A stretch of 64,000 nucleotides of DNA from contig PJRA01000506.1 of assembly GCA_016987375.1 (NCBI GenBank), forward strand, positions 63,854-127,853, in the 5' to 3' direction. A program made the position numbers and the translations under genes. The DNA is from Brachionus koreanus. Its lineage: Eukaryota; Rotifera; Eurotatoria; Ploima; Brachionidae. Position 1 is the first letter of the stretch; each line of letters begins with the position of its first letter. Below, one piece after another: positions 11,832-22,642 of the stretch. A model generated the notes under the pieces. That model was given only the letters and a program-made list of their open reading frames with translations, had not been told where the DNA came from and searched no databases.

Positions 11832-12922
11832 ATGTCTATGGTTCACATGGGAATATCCTTTTTTGTTGAGCTTATATTCCTTATTTTGGAATTTTTCAAA
11901 GTCATGTTCTGGACCGTTTTTTATTTTGTATTTTCACCAACTGAAAAATATGTTCGAAATGAGATTGTCTTAATAACCGGATCTGGAAAAGGACTTGGTA
12001 CTTAGAATAAATTCTTAATTTTGATCATTAAGTTCTATTAAGGACGTGCATTGGCTATTGAATTTGCCAAAAGAGGATCGATTTTAGTTCTAATAGACAT
12101 TGATGACACTGAAAACAGTAAAACAGTTGAGCTTGTCAAAACGATAGGTCTCAACAGTAAACGAATATACGCGTATCATTGTGATTTAAAGTAGTTGATT
12201 ATTTATTAATTTCTGGCTGAATAATTAAAAAAATTTACCTACAGAAGCAGAGAAGAAATTAGAGAAGTGTGTGAATGTATTAGGAGAGATGTTGGCGAAG
12301 TCACTATTATAATAAACAATGCAGGTATTCAAGCTTTTCGCTCGTTCATGGAATGCAAAGAGGATGAATTTATTTCAACAATGAGAGTAAATATTTTTGC
12401 AAGTTATTGGTTTTTAAGAGAATTTTTGCCATCAATGCTCAGCCGAAATCATGGTCATATTGTAAGTGTAGCTAGTAGTGCAGGACTTTTCGGCTTTTGT
12501 CACATGTCCGATAACTGTACATCAAAATTTGCACTTGTTGGAATGATGGAATCACTGGACCATGAATTGACACTTGCTGGTTACGATGGTATTTATACTA
12601 CATTAGTCTATCCAGCATCCATAAATACAACACTTTATGCCAAATCACGTCATTTGTAAGCTAAAAAAAATAGTACTAAAACAACCCTATATGAATTTAA
12701 TTTAGATTCAATTATCTGACAACTCCACTGGCTCCTCATATTGTGGCAAAGAGAATTATGCATGCCATATTAGTTAATCAAAAGAATGTTTGTATACCAA
12801 AAGTTTTGTATCTACTTTCAGTAATCAAAAGTATTTTGCCGTCAAAAGCTTTTATGTTAATTGCTAATTTTGTTCTTCAACCGTCCAGACCAAATTTAGA
12901 AGTTAATATGAATACTTTCTAA
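11832..12922 (+). CDS. Membrane-anchored short-chain dehydrogenase, SDR16C / 17-beta-HSD11-13 / RDH10-like, catalytic Tyr replaced
   Basis: Four exons, join(11832-11997, 12043-12190, 12245-12655, 12706-12922), 313 aa, close to the usual ~300 of the SDR16C family. Introns are 45-54 bases with GT-AG ends and consistent phases. Residues about 8-36 are hydrophobic, like the N-terminal anchor that places HSD17B11/13 and RDH10 on ER or lipid-droplet membranes. The cofactor motif TGSGKGLG (about 50-57) is split by intron 1, and NNAG is at 129-132. Of the N-S-Y-K tetrad, Asn154, Ser182 and Lys199 are in place, but the Tyr position is Asn195 (SDNCTSK where the family has YCxSK). Family members oxidise or reduce steroids, retinoids or other lipids with NAD(P). 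Losing the Tyr suggests an inactive or altered enzyme. Its neighbour ADAT1 starts about 200 bases downstream on the same strand. Confidence 0.85.
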
Positions 12923-13123
12923 CTTTTTTCTAAAGTACATCTAATAATAATTTATTGTTTTTTGCAAGATCCTCATGGATCTAAAATGTTGATTGATTTT
13001 TTAAAGAAAATAAATTCTAAATTTATATTTTAATCTAGAAAAAGTGATTTGATGGAATTAAAACTCCGTTTTCAAAAAACTTTTAATTTTTATTTTTATT
13101 TAATTTATTTAAATAAAAGAATA

Positions 13124-14942
13124 ATGAAAGATTTGGACTTTAATAAAATAGCAAGAATTTGTTATGACTTTTATAACGAAATAATTTTTATCAAAAGTAA
13201 ACCAAAAGATAATGAATGGACAAATATGGCCGCAATTTTACTTGAAAGAGGTAAAAAAAAGCTTTCTGCTTATTTGATCGTAAACCAAAAATAAAATTTT
13301 TAAATTTAAGAATTAAATTTACTTTTTTTAAAATTTAAAAATCATTAAAAGTTAAGTTTTTTCTATAAGTCAGTAATTAATTATTTACCAATTAAGAATT
13401 AATTTATTTTTCTCTGTTTGAAAATAAACATTTTTTCTTAAAAATTAAAAATTATAATAATTAAAGTTTTAAAATTTTATTTTTAAGTTTTATAATAATT
13501 TTTTTAACTTATCTTAGATTTTTCTATTAATTTTATTTCTAGACAAAACAGATTTTAAAGTAATATCCATGGCCACAGGTTCAAAATGCTTATCTGAAAA
13601 ACAACTTCCGCTAAATGGTAAATTTTTGAATAAATTTTCATCTTAAATAATTTTTATTTTTCAAAAGGAACTTTAATACACGATTCTCATGCGGAAGTTT
13701 TAGCTAGACGATGCTTTTTAAGGTTTAACTATGAACCTATTTGTTCGACTAAATAATTAATTTTTTGTTAAATTCAATAGATTCATCTATAATGAAATGA
13801 ATCAGATATTAAACTTAAGAAACTACTCAAGTGAAATTTTTGATCTTAGAAATAACAAATTTTCTATCAAGGAAGGAATTAATTTTATCCTTTTTACTTC
13901 TCATACACCTTGCAAGTATCTTTTTTTAAATAAATTCAGAAAATTATTTGATAAACAATTATATAATTAGGTGGTGATGCTTCAATAATTCCTATGCAAA
14001 CAACAAATAAGAGATATTTAGAAGATAACATTGAAAGTGTAAAGCGGATGAAGACAACAGAAAATGAAGCTCCTGAAGATATTCACAGAACTGGAGCTAA
14101 ATGTGTGCCTAATAGTATGAGTAAAGATCGAAAAGAAAAAGGAAATGCATATCACATAACTGGAGTAATGCGGACAAAGCCTGGACGAGGAGATCCAACA
14201 ATTTCAATGTCTTGTTCAGACAAAATTGCAAAATGGTTAATACTTGGTATTCAAGGATCATTGTTGAGTAATTTTTTGGAAAAACCAATATATCTCAACG
14301 CAATTGTAATCGGAAAGTATTCAAAAAAATTTTTGATGCAAAATAATATTTTAGAGAATCCTTTTTATTTTTAGATGTCCATATAGTTACGACTGCATTG
14401 AAAGAGCTTTAATTAAAAGGTCCAAAGAGTTTGAGTGTCAAAGTGAAGATTATAAATTAACCATTCCTATAATAGGTCAATCAGATATATGTTTTAAAGA
14501 ATCAAAACTTATAAAAATACCCGAATACGTTGAAACTGAATCAAATCCTTATTATAAATCATGTCCAAATTGTAATCTTGGAAAAAGCAAATTTAAAAAT
14601 TGCTAATCGATTTTTATTAATTTTATATTAGCTGTATGCTGGTCTTATGGTTTGGAGGAAAAACAGCTATTTGTTCTGGTCAAAGGATTTCTACAAGGAA
14701 CATCGGTCAAAAGTCTTAAAAAAAATTCAAACTACCCTCCAATATGCAAATATTATTTTTTTTCAAAATTTGAAGAAATCTATAGCAAATTAAGTTCAAG
14801 CAATCTAAAAGGAAAAGAGTATTCGAAAGCAAAACAAATCGCTAATGAATACAATAAAGCAAAAGATGAATTTTTTAAGATTTATACAGATTGGATTAGA
14901 ACTAATCAAGAAAAATATTATAAATTTTTCTTAAAATATTAA
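13124..14942 (+). CDS. ADAT1: tRNA-specific adenosine deaminase 1 (tRNA A37 to inosine)
   Basis: Seven exons, join(13124-13250, 13543-13617, 13668-13722, 13781-13911, 13971-14316, 14375-14571, 14632-14942), 413 aa; human ADAT1 is about 500. ADAT1 deaminates A37 of eukaryotic tRNA-Ala to inosine. The protein opens with [10 protein letters not shown] and [13 protein letters not shown], typical of the family. The deaminase core is intact: HAE at 75-77 (His zinc ligand, Glu proton shuttle), HTPCGD at 127-132 (Cys130) and SMSCSDK (Cys211), giving the full H-C-C zinc site. [14 protein letters not shown] and KCPYS are further ADAT1 landmarks. The fourth intron uses a GC donor (CCTT|gcaagt): only that junction restores the invariant PCGD without a frame break. 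The last exon (VCWSYG through FFLKY) corresponds to the family C-terminus. It ends 86 bases before COX11. Confidence 0.95.
13912..13970 (+). other. Non-canonical GC-AG intron in ADAT1
   Basis: The donor reads T|gcaagt, which keeps all consensus positions except the GT dinucleotide, and the acceptor reads aattag|GTGGTG. Using it gives T+GT = Cys, then Gly-Asp-Ala-Ser, the invariant zinc-ligand motif. No GT donor nearby preserves that motif. Confidence 0.8.
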
Positions 14943-15028
14943 AAAAATTATATTTTTATTGAAAAAAGCGGAATAATTACCGCTAATTTGATTTATACTG
15001 TTTAATTTTAATTATTTTAAAAAATAGA
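14943..15028 (+). promoter_or_regulatory. 86-bp ADAT1-COX11 spacer with a splice-acceptor-like site at the COX11 start
   Basis: This short spacer separates two genes on one strand. It ends in a T-rich tract and ttaaaaaatag one base before the COX11 ATG, which looks like a 3' splice acceptor with no matching upstream exon. That is what a trans-splicing acceptor would look like. The same spacer must also hold the ADAT1 3' end. Inference only. Confidence 0.35.
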
Positions 15029-15856
15029 ATGAATTTAATAACAAAAATATTAAAACCGAGTCTTAAAATAAATCTTAATCAAGCAAAAGAGGCCAGAAAA
15101 TTTTTCCAAACACAAAGATTGAATTCATTTTTAAAAACCAAAGATACAATTTTATCAAAAACTAACTCAAATTTTATAGTACAAAAAAATATCATAAATG
15201 AAATCTCTACATCAAATTACATGGCTAAGTTGAATTTAAGAAATCTGCAACAAAAGCCTGATCAATCATCCAAAAATAGCTTATGGTACATTTTGAGCGG
15301 TTTTGTGTTTATGATTGGCGCTTCCTATGCAGCTGTTCCTTTATTTAAAATATTCTGCGAGAGTCAAGGCATAGACATAAATACTGAATTTAGAGAAATG
15401 GGCATAGAGGAGTTGAAAAAAAAACTCAGCTCATTGAAAAAGGTTGAAAACAGATTGGTTACAGTCAAATTTGTAGCTTCTACATCTGCCGATTTGCTAT
15501 GGAAATTCGAGCCATGTCAAGATGAAATCACAGTAGCCCCGGGAGAAACCGCATTAGCATTTTTCAAAGCTAAAAATATGACAGATCGCTCAATAATAGG
15601 CATTGCAACTTACTCAATTTTACCATACGATGCTGGACTGTATTTCAATAAGATCCAATGCTTTTGCTTTGAAGAGCAACGTCTTGATCCTAATGAGGAG
15701 ATTGATATGCCTGTATTTTTCTATATTGATGAACAATATACCGAAGATCCCAAATTGGAATATATCGATAATATATGTTTATCATATACATTCTTTGAGT
15801 CAAAAGGGGAAGATGATATTCAAAATTTACAAAAATTAGTACAACAAAAGGTTTAA
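15029..15856 (+). CDS. COX11: Cytochrome c oxidase assembly protein COX11, mitochondrial
   Basis: Single exon, 275 aa, the size of animal COX11. COX11 is an inner-membrane copper chaperone that delivers Cu(I) to the CuB site of COX1. The first ~80 residues are basic and Ser/Asn/Lys-rich with few acids, as for a mitochondrial targeting sequence. One membrane span lies at about 86-106 (LWYILSGFVFMIGASYAAVP). The rest is the intermembrane-space beta-sandwich with VTVKFVAST, GETALAFFKAKN, FNKIQCFCFEEQ and DMPVFFYID. The copper-binding CFCF motif is intact (Cys211 and Cys213). Its lack of introns contrasts with the two genes just upstream. The ATG is preceded by an acceptor-like tag and sits 86 bases after ADAT1. 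Product call is secure. Confidence 0.97.
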   Translation: MNLITKILKPSLKINLNQAKEARKFFQTQRLNSFLKTKDTILSKTNSNFIVQKNIINEISTSNYMAKLNLRNLQQKPDQSSKNSLWYILSGFVFMIGASYAAVPLFKIFCESQGIDINTEFREMGIEELKKKLSSLKKVENRLVTVKFVASTSADLLWKFEPCQDEITVAPGETALAFFKAKNMTDRSIIGIATYSILPYDAGLYFNKIQCFCFEEQRLDPNEEIDMPVFFYIDEQYTEDPKLEYIDNICLSYTFFESKGEDDIQNLQKLVQQKV

Positions 15857-18497
15857 TAAAATTAATAATTTAGAATTTGTGAATTATTTAGGTTTTTAAT
15901 TACAAAACATAAAAATTAATTATTTTAAAAATAAATTTTGATCAACCGTTTTGAATATAAGGAAATTTTTTTTTAATAGTATGTAATTATTTATATTGTT
16001 TTAATTTTATATTCAGAAAAATACTAGAAAAATCCTGGCATTTATTTACAAATATAATTTCATTTTTTGTAAAATAAATATGGTTTCAAGTGAACAATAT
16101 TATAAAATAAAATCGTAAAATTTCAAAAAAATATTTTAAATTAAGTCAAAGAGATTGTATTAAAAAAATATAAATAGTCATTTTAATTTTGAAATTAATT
16201 CATCAAATAATTTTATTTAAATCTCGATTCAAATGTGTGCGTTTTTTTTTCGTTAAGAATCAAAAGCATGCCTTAGATGCAACATGGTGCACCATTTATA
16301 GTTGCATTATTAGGAAAATCTGATAAAACTCTTAAAATTTAGCAAGATTTAAATTTGGACAAATTCTGCTTTAGAGCATTTTACAAAAATTGTGCAGATT
16401 AATATTACTAGACTCTAAATTTTGATGTAACTTGGTATGTTGCATTTACAGAAATAATATAGGTATTTAAAAAATAATTTATAAGCTTTTTTAGGCGTTA
16501 ATTTCAGTTTTATTTTTTAATTTTTACCAAGTTCACAAAACCTTAAATAGTAATTTTTTAATTTTCTTATCACATTTATGCTTAAAAAAAGTTTTGATTC
16601 AAATGATTAGTGATTACATAGACATTGGTTTAGTCTGAATTGAATTTTAAAAAATTTCCTAATCGAAAAAGCTAATAAATGAATCATATTGGCAAACTTC
16701 CGCTTTCAGTAAAACTAGCTAATGGCTTTAAATAGATCTCTCTTCATCTGATTTTTAATTCTTCAGGTATTAATTATAAATTATTAAATCAAATTTTTAT
16801 TTTTCATGAGTGCTTTTCTCATTTAAGATCAACTGTCTAACTAATCTTGATAATTTTAATTTGTTAAATTTTAATCCTTTAAAAAATATTTGAAAATTTA
16901 TGCCAGATGCTTAGTACATTTGTAAGGCTTCTTAATATTGAAAAAAAAAGATTATTTTGAGAATAATTTACTAATTGTTTCAAAGAATTATCAAGGTACA
17001 ATGTAAAAAGGAACTAAAAAATGAAGCATCATGAGGTTAGCATAAAAATGGAAACGTAACATTTAAACAGAACAAAAATTACTTTCGGGAAGTGAAGATT
17101 AAAAAAAGGGGGATATTTTTATTTTATTTGGTCACAAAATTATTTTCAATGACAAAATTGTTTTCCGGAAAGACCTTAAGCGATCTAGAGGGTCACATAA
17201 GCAAATATATGATAAACAAACTCGAAGTATTATATAAACTAAATTTATAATGACCTTATTTAGGTTATTATCTAAGATTTATCTCAACAAAATCTAAGGC
17301 TGTATTAAAAAGCTAAGTGATTAAGTTAATCTTGAAGTTATAAAATGCTATTTTTGTTTAAATATAAACTTAAAATAGAAAAACAAAGCGAATCAAGATT
17401 AAATAGTTAGGTAACTTGGAGGTTTATATCTAGTATTGAGAGAGATTTCTTTGCAAACCTCGACCACAGTATATTACTAAATGATATTAATTACTATAAG
17501 GATAAAAATACACTTCTCTATTTACATTCATCCTCTATCTAGAGATTAATTATTGAAAATAAGCTTTACTTAATAAAAATATAAGTTTCAATGAAAAATT
17601 TTGCATCATATTGCTTGTTCGATAATAATGGGAAAATTAACGTTTACGAGGAAACTAGTACTGAAAACGATTTAAGCGAAGCAGAGCTATTTGCTTGTAA
17701 ATTTATTTCAAGAGCAAGCTTTCTTTCTTTTTTTTTAAAAAGATAATAAATTACACAATTGATAAGTTAACAACTTGAGCTATCAAAAATCAAACTAGAA
17801 ACTATTATACGAAGTCAACCATAATTTTGTTAAATTTATAGAAAAAAAAAAACTAAAAATTTTATTGTTTTAACTTTATTATTTGCGAAATTTCATACTC
17901 AGAGTCATCAATTTATCTAATTTTATTGTTCAAGTGTTGTGTTTATAGAAAATATTTCCAAAATAAAACCCCTTAACTTATCACCAAAAATTTAATCTTA
18001 TTTTGCTATAGAAAAATTTTTGTTTAAATTTTCAGTATTTGTTTTAGTAACTTTCCAATTTTAGCTGCTTAATTGGAAGCCGAAAACCAATAAAAAACTA
18101 TCGAGAAAAACAAAAATAAACAATGAAGCAAGCATTATCTTTAAATATCAGAATTCTTGGCATACTTTGTTTCCTCATACCCAGGTTTTTTCTTAAGACT
18201 GGTTGTTTTTCTACGCCTTACAATAACAAGATAACTCTATTTTGTTATCTCTCTTTTTTAAACTTAATTGATTGGAATTTTTTTAGATGAAGCTATTTCG
18301 ATTTGTGCTCGCTAAATCATCTAAAATGATTTTTTATCCAATCGCTTAATAACTCATTCGAACTAGGAACATAAGGATTTTTATACTTTAGCCAAAAATT
18401 CTTATTTTTTAAGTAGTTTTTTATGTTTTGTGAGAACCAAATTGTCTGAATATTTTAAAGGAATTTTGTTGAAAGCACGCAAAAAATCTTCAAAAAA
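15857..18497. repeat. Intergenic region with repeat copy B and retroelement debris
   Basis: Positions 16410-16550 are the second copy of the repeat at the window start. Upstream of it, 16255-16400 also has counterparts in the reversed copy near 36236-36355. At 17438-17542 a short frame reads ERDFFANLDHSILLNDINYY, which resembles the RT block around the first catalytic aspartate of LINEs, but is degenerate. A 51-codon open frame at 17591-17746 (MKNFASYCLFDNNGK...) has no recognisable family. The rest is AT-rich. Confidence 0.5.
17438..17542 (+). mobile_element. Possible reverse-transcriptase relic
   Basis: The translation DFFANLDHSILLNDINYY has the spacing of the LINE motif D-x-x-K-A-F-D-x-x-x-H-x-x-L-L-x-x-L-x-x-Y. 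Several key residues are changed and the frame closes after 35 codons. It may be part of the same class of debris as 10660-10790. Confidence 0.35.
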
Positions 18498-19998
18498 ATG
18501 TTTTATCGAGGCGAAGAAATACTTTCAGCGAATAGCAGCAATAATACAACTTGTTCGAATAGTAATAATCAAATAAGTGATGACAAAAATTTAATTTTAA
18601 GCGATTTTACAACACATATTCAACAAAATTTAATTACGAATTCTTCAAACCAAGAATCTCAGAAAAATATTTCAAATTCTTGCAGCCAATTCAACAATTC
18701 ACCAAAATCATCATCATCATCTTCATCATCAACAACAACAAACAATTACACGATTCAAAATCAAGAGCAATCTCAAAGTATTAAAAGAAAATCGACTGAG
18801 CCTCATCAGCCTTCTTCTTATAATCCCAAAAATGCTTATTGCCAAAAGCCTGTCTATTCCGAAATACTGTCATCCAAATGCATACTCTACATTTACTACA
18901 AGGGAGATTTGACAAGCATTATAGACGATCATTTCAAAAAATCAATGAATGCAAATGCTTCAAAATCATCGGCCACTTTGTCTCCTTTGTCACTGTCATC
19001 GCCTTCACCGAGCATTAAAAATCACAAGAATAGCAAAAATAGCTCGCCAACTTGTTCAAAAACTGAATTTCTAGAATCTAAAAATCAATGCCAAAACTAT
19101 GACACATGGCTCTATTATAACAATTCTTCATCTCAAATGGCCAATACATCAACTCATTACACTAATCATCATAATCAACATCATGACCACTACTGGAATC
19201 GGCCTCACGTGGACATGCCATCATTTTACTCCAATCAACACTATACTACCTATTACAAATTTAATTCAACAGCTCAATTACCTAATTTTCATTATACGCC
19301 TGACATATCCGATTCAAATGTGACTTATTTGCCAAACGAAAACTTCAATCGATCATCTTCCAAATGTTTTAAGCCATCTATAAAAGAAGAACCACAAATA
19401 AGTAATTTTAACCATAAATTATGTGAAAATAAATGATCAAATTTAATTAAGATGGCTCATTTCTGCAAGCCGCGGTAGCAGCAGTAATTAGTCCATGTAA
19501 TTTTCCAGCTCAATCCGGTAGTCAGAACGATTTTTGTCAATATAACATTTCTGCACCTGGCTTTTCCTCCTCCTCTTCTTCTCTATCATCGCTATCATCT
19601 ACACCTTTGACTCAAAATCTATCAATTAATCCAAATCCTGAGACAATGGCTGCAGCAGCGGTAGCAGCTAACCAATATTTGAACGCCGCAGCCGCAGCTG
19701 CCAGTTCATCACCAAGAAATTATTGCCACGGAAAATATCAATATTTTGATCTGTCAAAAAGCACGCCTCAAATTGATTGTAGAAGATCGTCAAACAACAA
19801 TTACACAACATATGGTAAATTAAAAGCATTTCAAATAAAAGAAAAATATAGTAATTTTTTCAATTTTTAAAAGCTTATGACTTTGCGAGTTCTCCGATTG
19901 AAGCAAATTTAGCCATCCAAGGAACAGGCTCCAATTTCAAAGAAGCATCGAATTCTAGTGCCAATACTCAGAATTTTTCCTCTCCTGTTTGGTATTAA
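18498..19998 (+). CDS. Vestigial-like transcription co-activator (TEAD/Scalloped partner)
   Basis: Three exons, join(18498-19401, 19452-19814, 19874-19998), 463 aa. The diagnostic piece is the Tondu domain at about 119-150 (ILSSKCILYIYYKGDL, then DDHFKKS), which in Vestigial/VGLL proteins binds TEAD/Scalloped factors in the nucleus. The rest is low-complexity, as in Drosophila Vestigial: Ser and Asn runs, His/Asn/Tyr-rich stretches, and poly-Ala blocks in exon 2. A 50-base intron joins EEPQI to NGSFLQAAV; reading through it would hit a stop. The C-terminus is SSPVWY. DNA binding is supplied by TEAD, so no DNA-binding domain is expected. Family clear; which VGLL paralogue group it belongs to is not. 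Confidence 0.88.
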
Positions 19999-20964
19999 AT
20001 TAAAGCATTTTCTAGGAGTCGAGATTATAAAGTGTAAATTTGTTGCAAGTGTGTTTAAATAAATTACATGTGCCCAATGAGTTAGATAATTTTGAAAGCT
20101 AATTACATTAATATGGAGGCATTTGGCTGGCAAAAACAATTGATTTTTTGTAAATATATTTATTGAGTTTAAAAATTTTTTATTATCCTTTTGCCTTTAA
20201 AAAATAAGGATAATTTTTCCGAATATTTTACATTTTAAATTTTTGTAATCATTTTTAAATAAATAAAAAGCTCGGTTCTTAATTTTTTTGTACAGTACAT
20301 ATGGTTGATTAATGAAACATTTTTGTTAGTCATTATTTTTATCAATAATTAATTGGAAAATGTGTAACAAGGATCACATTACACTTCAAGTTACTCAATT
20401 AAGGCTAAAAATTATTCAAAATAAAAAATAAAAATAGATAAACTAAAACTCGGCCAATTGGAATAAAAATCGAATTTGGTCTAAATCCAATTGAAATTCT
20501 GAATGAAATTTGATCTTTCTAGCTAAAATAAATATGAATGAGAATCAATTAATTAGACTAAATCAATTGAGAAAAAATAATAAAGAATTTAACTTTTATC
20601 CCTTAAAAATATTTCTATTAAATGTAAATAAATATAATGCAATAAAAATAATTTTAAAAGATATAGTTTTCTATTAAAATTACTTTTGATGTATTCAAGG
20701 TTGAATGAAAGCCTTTTGTTAAAAAGTTTAAGTTGTTTTAGTATTTATTTGTAAATAGAACAAAAGAATAACATTTGAAGATTAGTTTTTATTTTTACTA
20801 GTAAAAAAGTTGGCTTAATTTTGAGTTAACATTTGAAAAAAAAATATTAATACTTAGATTTAATAAAAACAAGATATTAAAATATTAAAATAAATTTGAA
20901 TTCATTAAATCCATAAGAGAAATTAAAAAATAACTTATTTAAATTTTTTTTTAAATTTTTGAGC
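19999..20964. other. Intergenic, vestigial-like to NAA20
   Basis: AT-rich, with no coding, RNA or repeat signal that I can support. It presumably holds the 3' UTR of the vestigial-like gene and the NAA20 promoter. Confidence 0.5.
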
Positions 20965-21755
20965 ATGTCCATTACCAGAGAGTTTACTTGCTTTGACTTG
21001 CTAAAAATAAATAACGTGTAAGTATTTTTGACAAAGCAAAAAATTAAATAAAAAATATTTAAATATTTTTTAAAAAGAAATCTTGATCCGTTGACAGAAA
21101 ATGTAAAAAAATATGAAGTTAAACTTTTTTTATAGATTTTTTTTAAAGTTTGGTCTGCCGTTTTATCTTCAATATCTCACCAAGTGGCCTGAAATGTTCC
21201 AGGTCAATGAGACAATATCGGGTCGGTTCAAAGGATATAGTAAAATTTTTGGTTAATATTACAACCTTTTCCTAAAGATTCTCAGTTATGGCCAAAGTTG
21301 AAGGAAATAAGGAAAACTGGCATGGACACGTGACATGTTTGTCAGTAGCTCCTGAATTTAGAAGACAAGGAGTTTCCAGATTATTGATGAATGAGTTCGA
21401 AAAAATATCTGAAATGTAATACAAAATTTTTTTTTTTGCCATTAACTGTTGTTGCATATATTTTTTAGAAAAAACTCGTGGTTCTGTGATTTGTTTGTTC
21501 GTGTTTCAAACAAAATAGCTTTTGACATGTATACCAAATTCGGTTATACTGTTTACAGAAGAGTTTTAGATTATTATACAGGAGAGAACGATGAAGACGC
21601 TTTTGGTAATTAAAATCTAGTTATATTTTTTTTTAATTCTAAGTTGCTATATACAATATTAATTTTAAGACATGCGGAAAGCAATGCCTAGAGATGTGGA
21701 AAAAAAATCTATTATACCATTGCCTCATCCAGTTACAGCAGATGAACTTGATTAA
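20965..21755 (+). CDS. NAA20: N-alpha-acetyltransferase 20, catalytic subunit of NatB
   Basis: Six exons, join(20965-21017, 21078-21102, 21149-21239, 21286-21415, 21469-21605, 21670-21755), 173 aa (human 178). NatB acetylates N-termini beginning Met-Asp, Met-Glu, Met-Asn or Met-Gln, with NAA25 as the ribosome-bound auxiliary subunit. The GNAT fold is complete: FTCFDLLKINNVNLDPLTEN, FGLPFYLQYLTKWPE, WHGHVTCLSVAPEFRRQG with the acetyl-CoA loop RRQGVS, then LFVRVSNKIAFDMYTKFGY and KKSIIPLPHPV. Exon 2 is only 25 bases. The exon 4 acceptor is the ctcag at 21281-21285, not the nearer aaag, because only it restores GYIMAKVEG. Highly conserved; the call is secure. Confidence 0.96.
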
Positions 21756-22642
21756 TAAAAATATCTTTAAATTTTGATTTTGCAGAATTAAAATTCTAAA
21801 AAATAAACTTGCAATTCATAATGGAAGTTCAAAATTTTTCTTTTAATTAAAATTATTTGGTTTTACACCAAGCATATTTCGCTTGACGAAAAAAATTAAT
21901 ATTTAAATTTTATTTTTCCTTTACAGAAAATATCAAAAAAAGTAAAATAAATTTATTAAATTTTATTAATATAGGTTCAATTTTAAAGAATTAATTTGTT
22001 TGTCTTTATTTTATTTCCATCAAGTATTGTCCACAAGGCCTTAATACTACGTTCGCTTTTATTTACTAATTAATATTCTCTTAATTCTTAATAAAATTCT
22101 CATCACTTACAAAACTATAAATTTTAAATTAATTTTTTCAAATCATGTCTTTTCTAAGCAAAGCATTTTATGTAAGCAAATCTTGTTTAATTCAAAATTA
22201 AACAATTGCTCAAAACAAAAGAGTCCAATTTAAGCAATTTGAATGAATTAGAATGCTTAATAAGAAGAGTTCATAATGAGTTAATATTTCCTTAAATAGC
22301 TTAATAGTAATATAGTTCAACCAAAACTCTCGATTGTTAAATCTGGATTTAAAAACCTCAAAATTTTTTGATTTTTTTTAAGTGTTTAATTTTTAGACTG
22401 ATTTAAAAAAATTAGAATTTTTTGACAAGATTTATTTGAATTTAGAAACTTAAATAGGAAAAGGATAAACAGGTAGAATAATTTAGTTTATAATCGACAA
22501 CTTTAATTTAATAGAAATCGTTTTATTTTATTTAAATAATAAACATAAATAATATTTAAAATTCGAAAATACATCAATTTTAATTAATCCTTATGACTCA
22601 ATCTGACTAAGATTAAGGTCTAATACACAGAAATAAATGAGC
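21756..22642. other. Convergent intergenic region between NAA20 and alpha-SNAP
   Basis: AT-rich spacer between two convergent genes, holding both 3' ends. No other gene or structured element is visible. Confidence 0.5.

Noticed and set aside
18498..19436. Vestigial-like protein ending at 19436
   Set aside because: The last 11 codons and stop lie in a 50-base intron; splicing continues the frame for two more exons ending in SSPVWY.
21278..21285. Nearer acceptor (aaag at 21275-21278) for NAA20 exon 4
   Set aside because: It breaks the frame or inserts a stop; the ctcag acceptor restores GYIMAKVEG.
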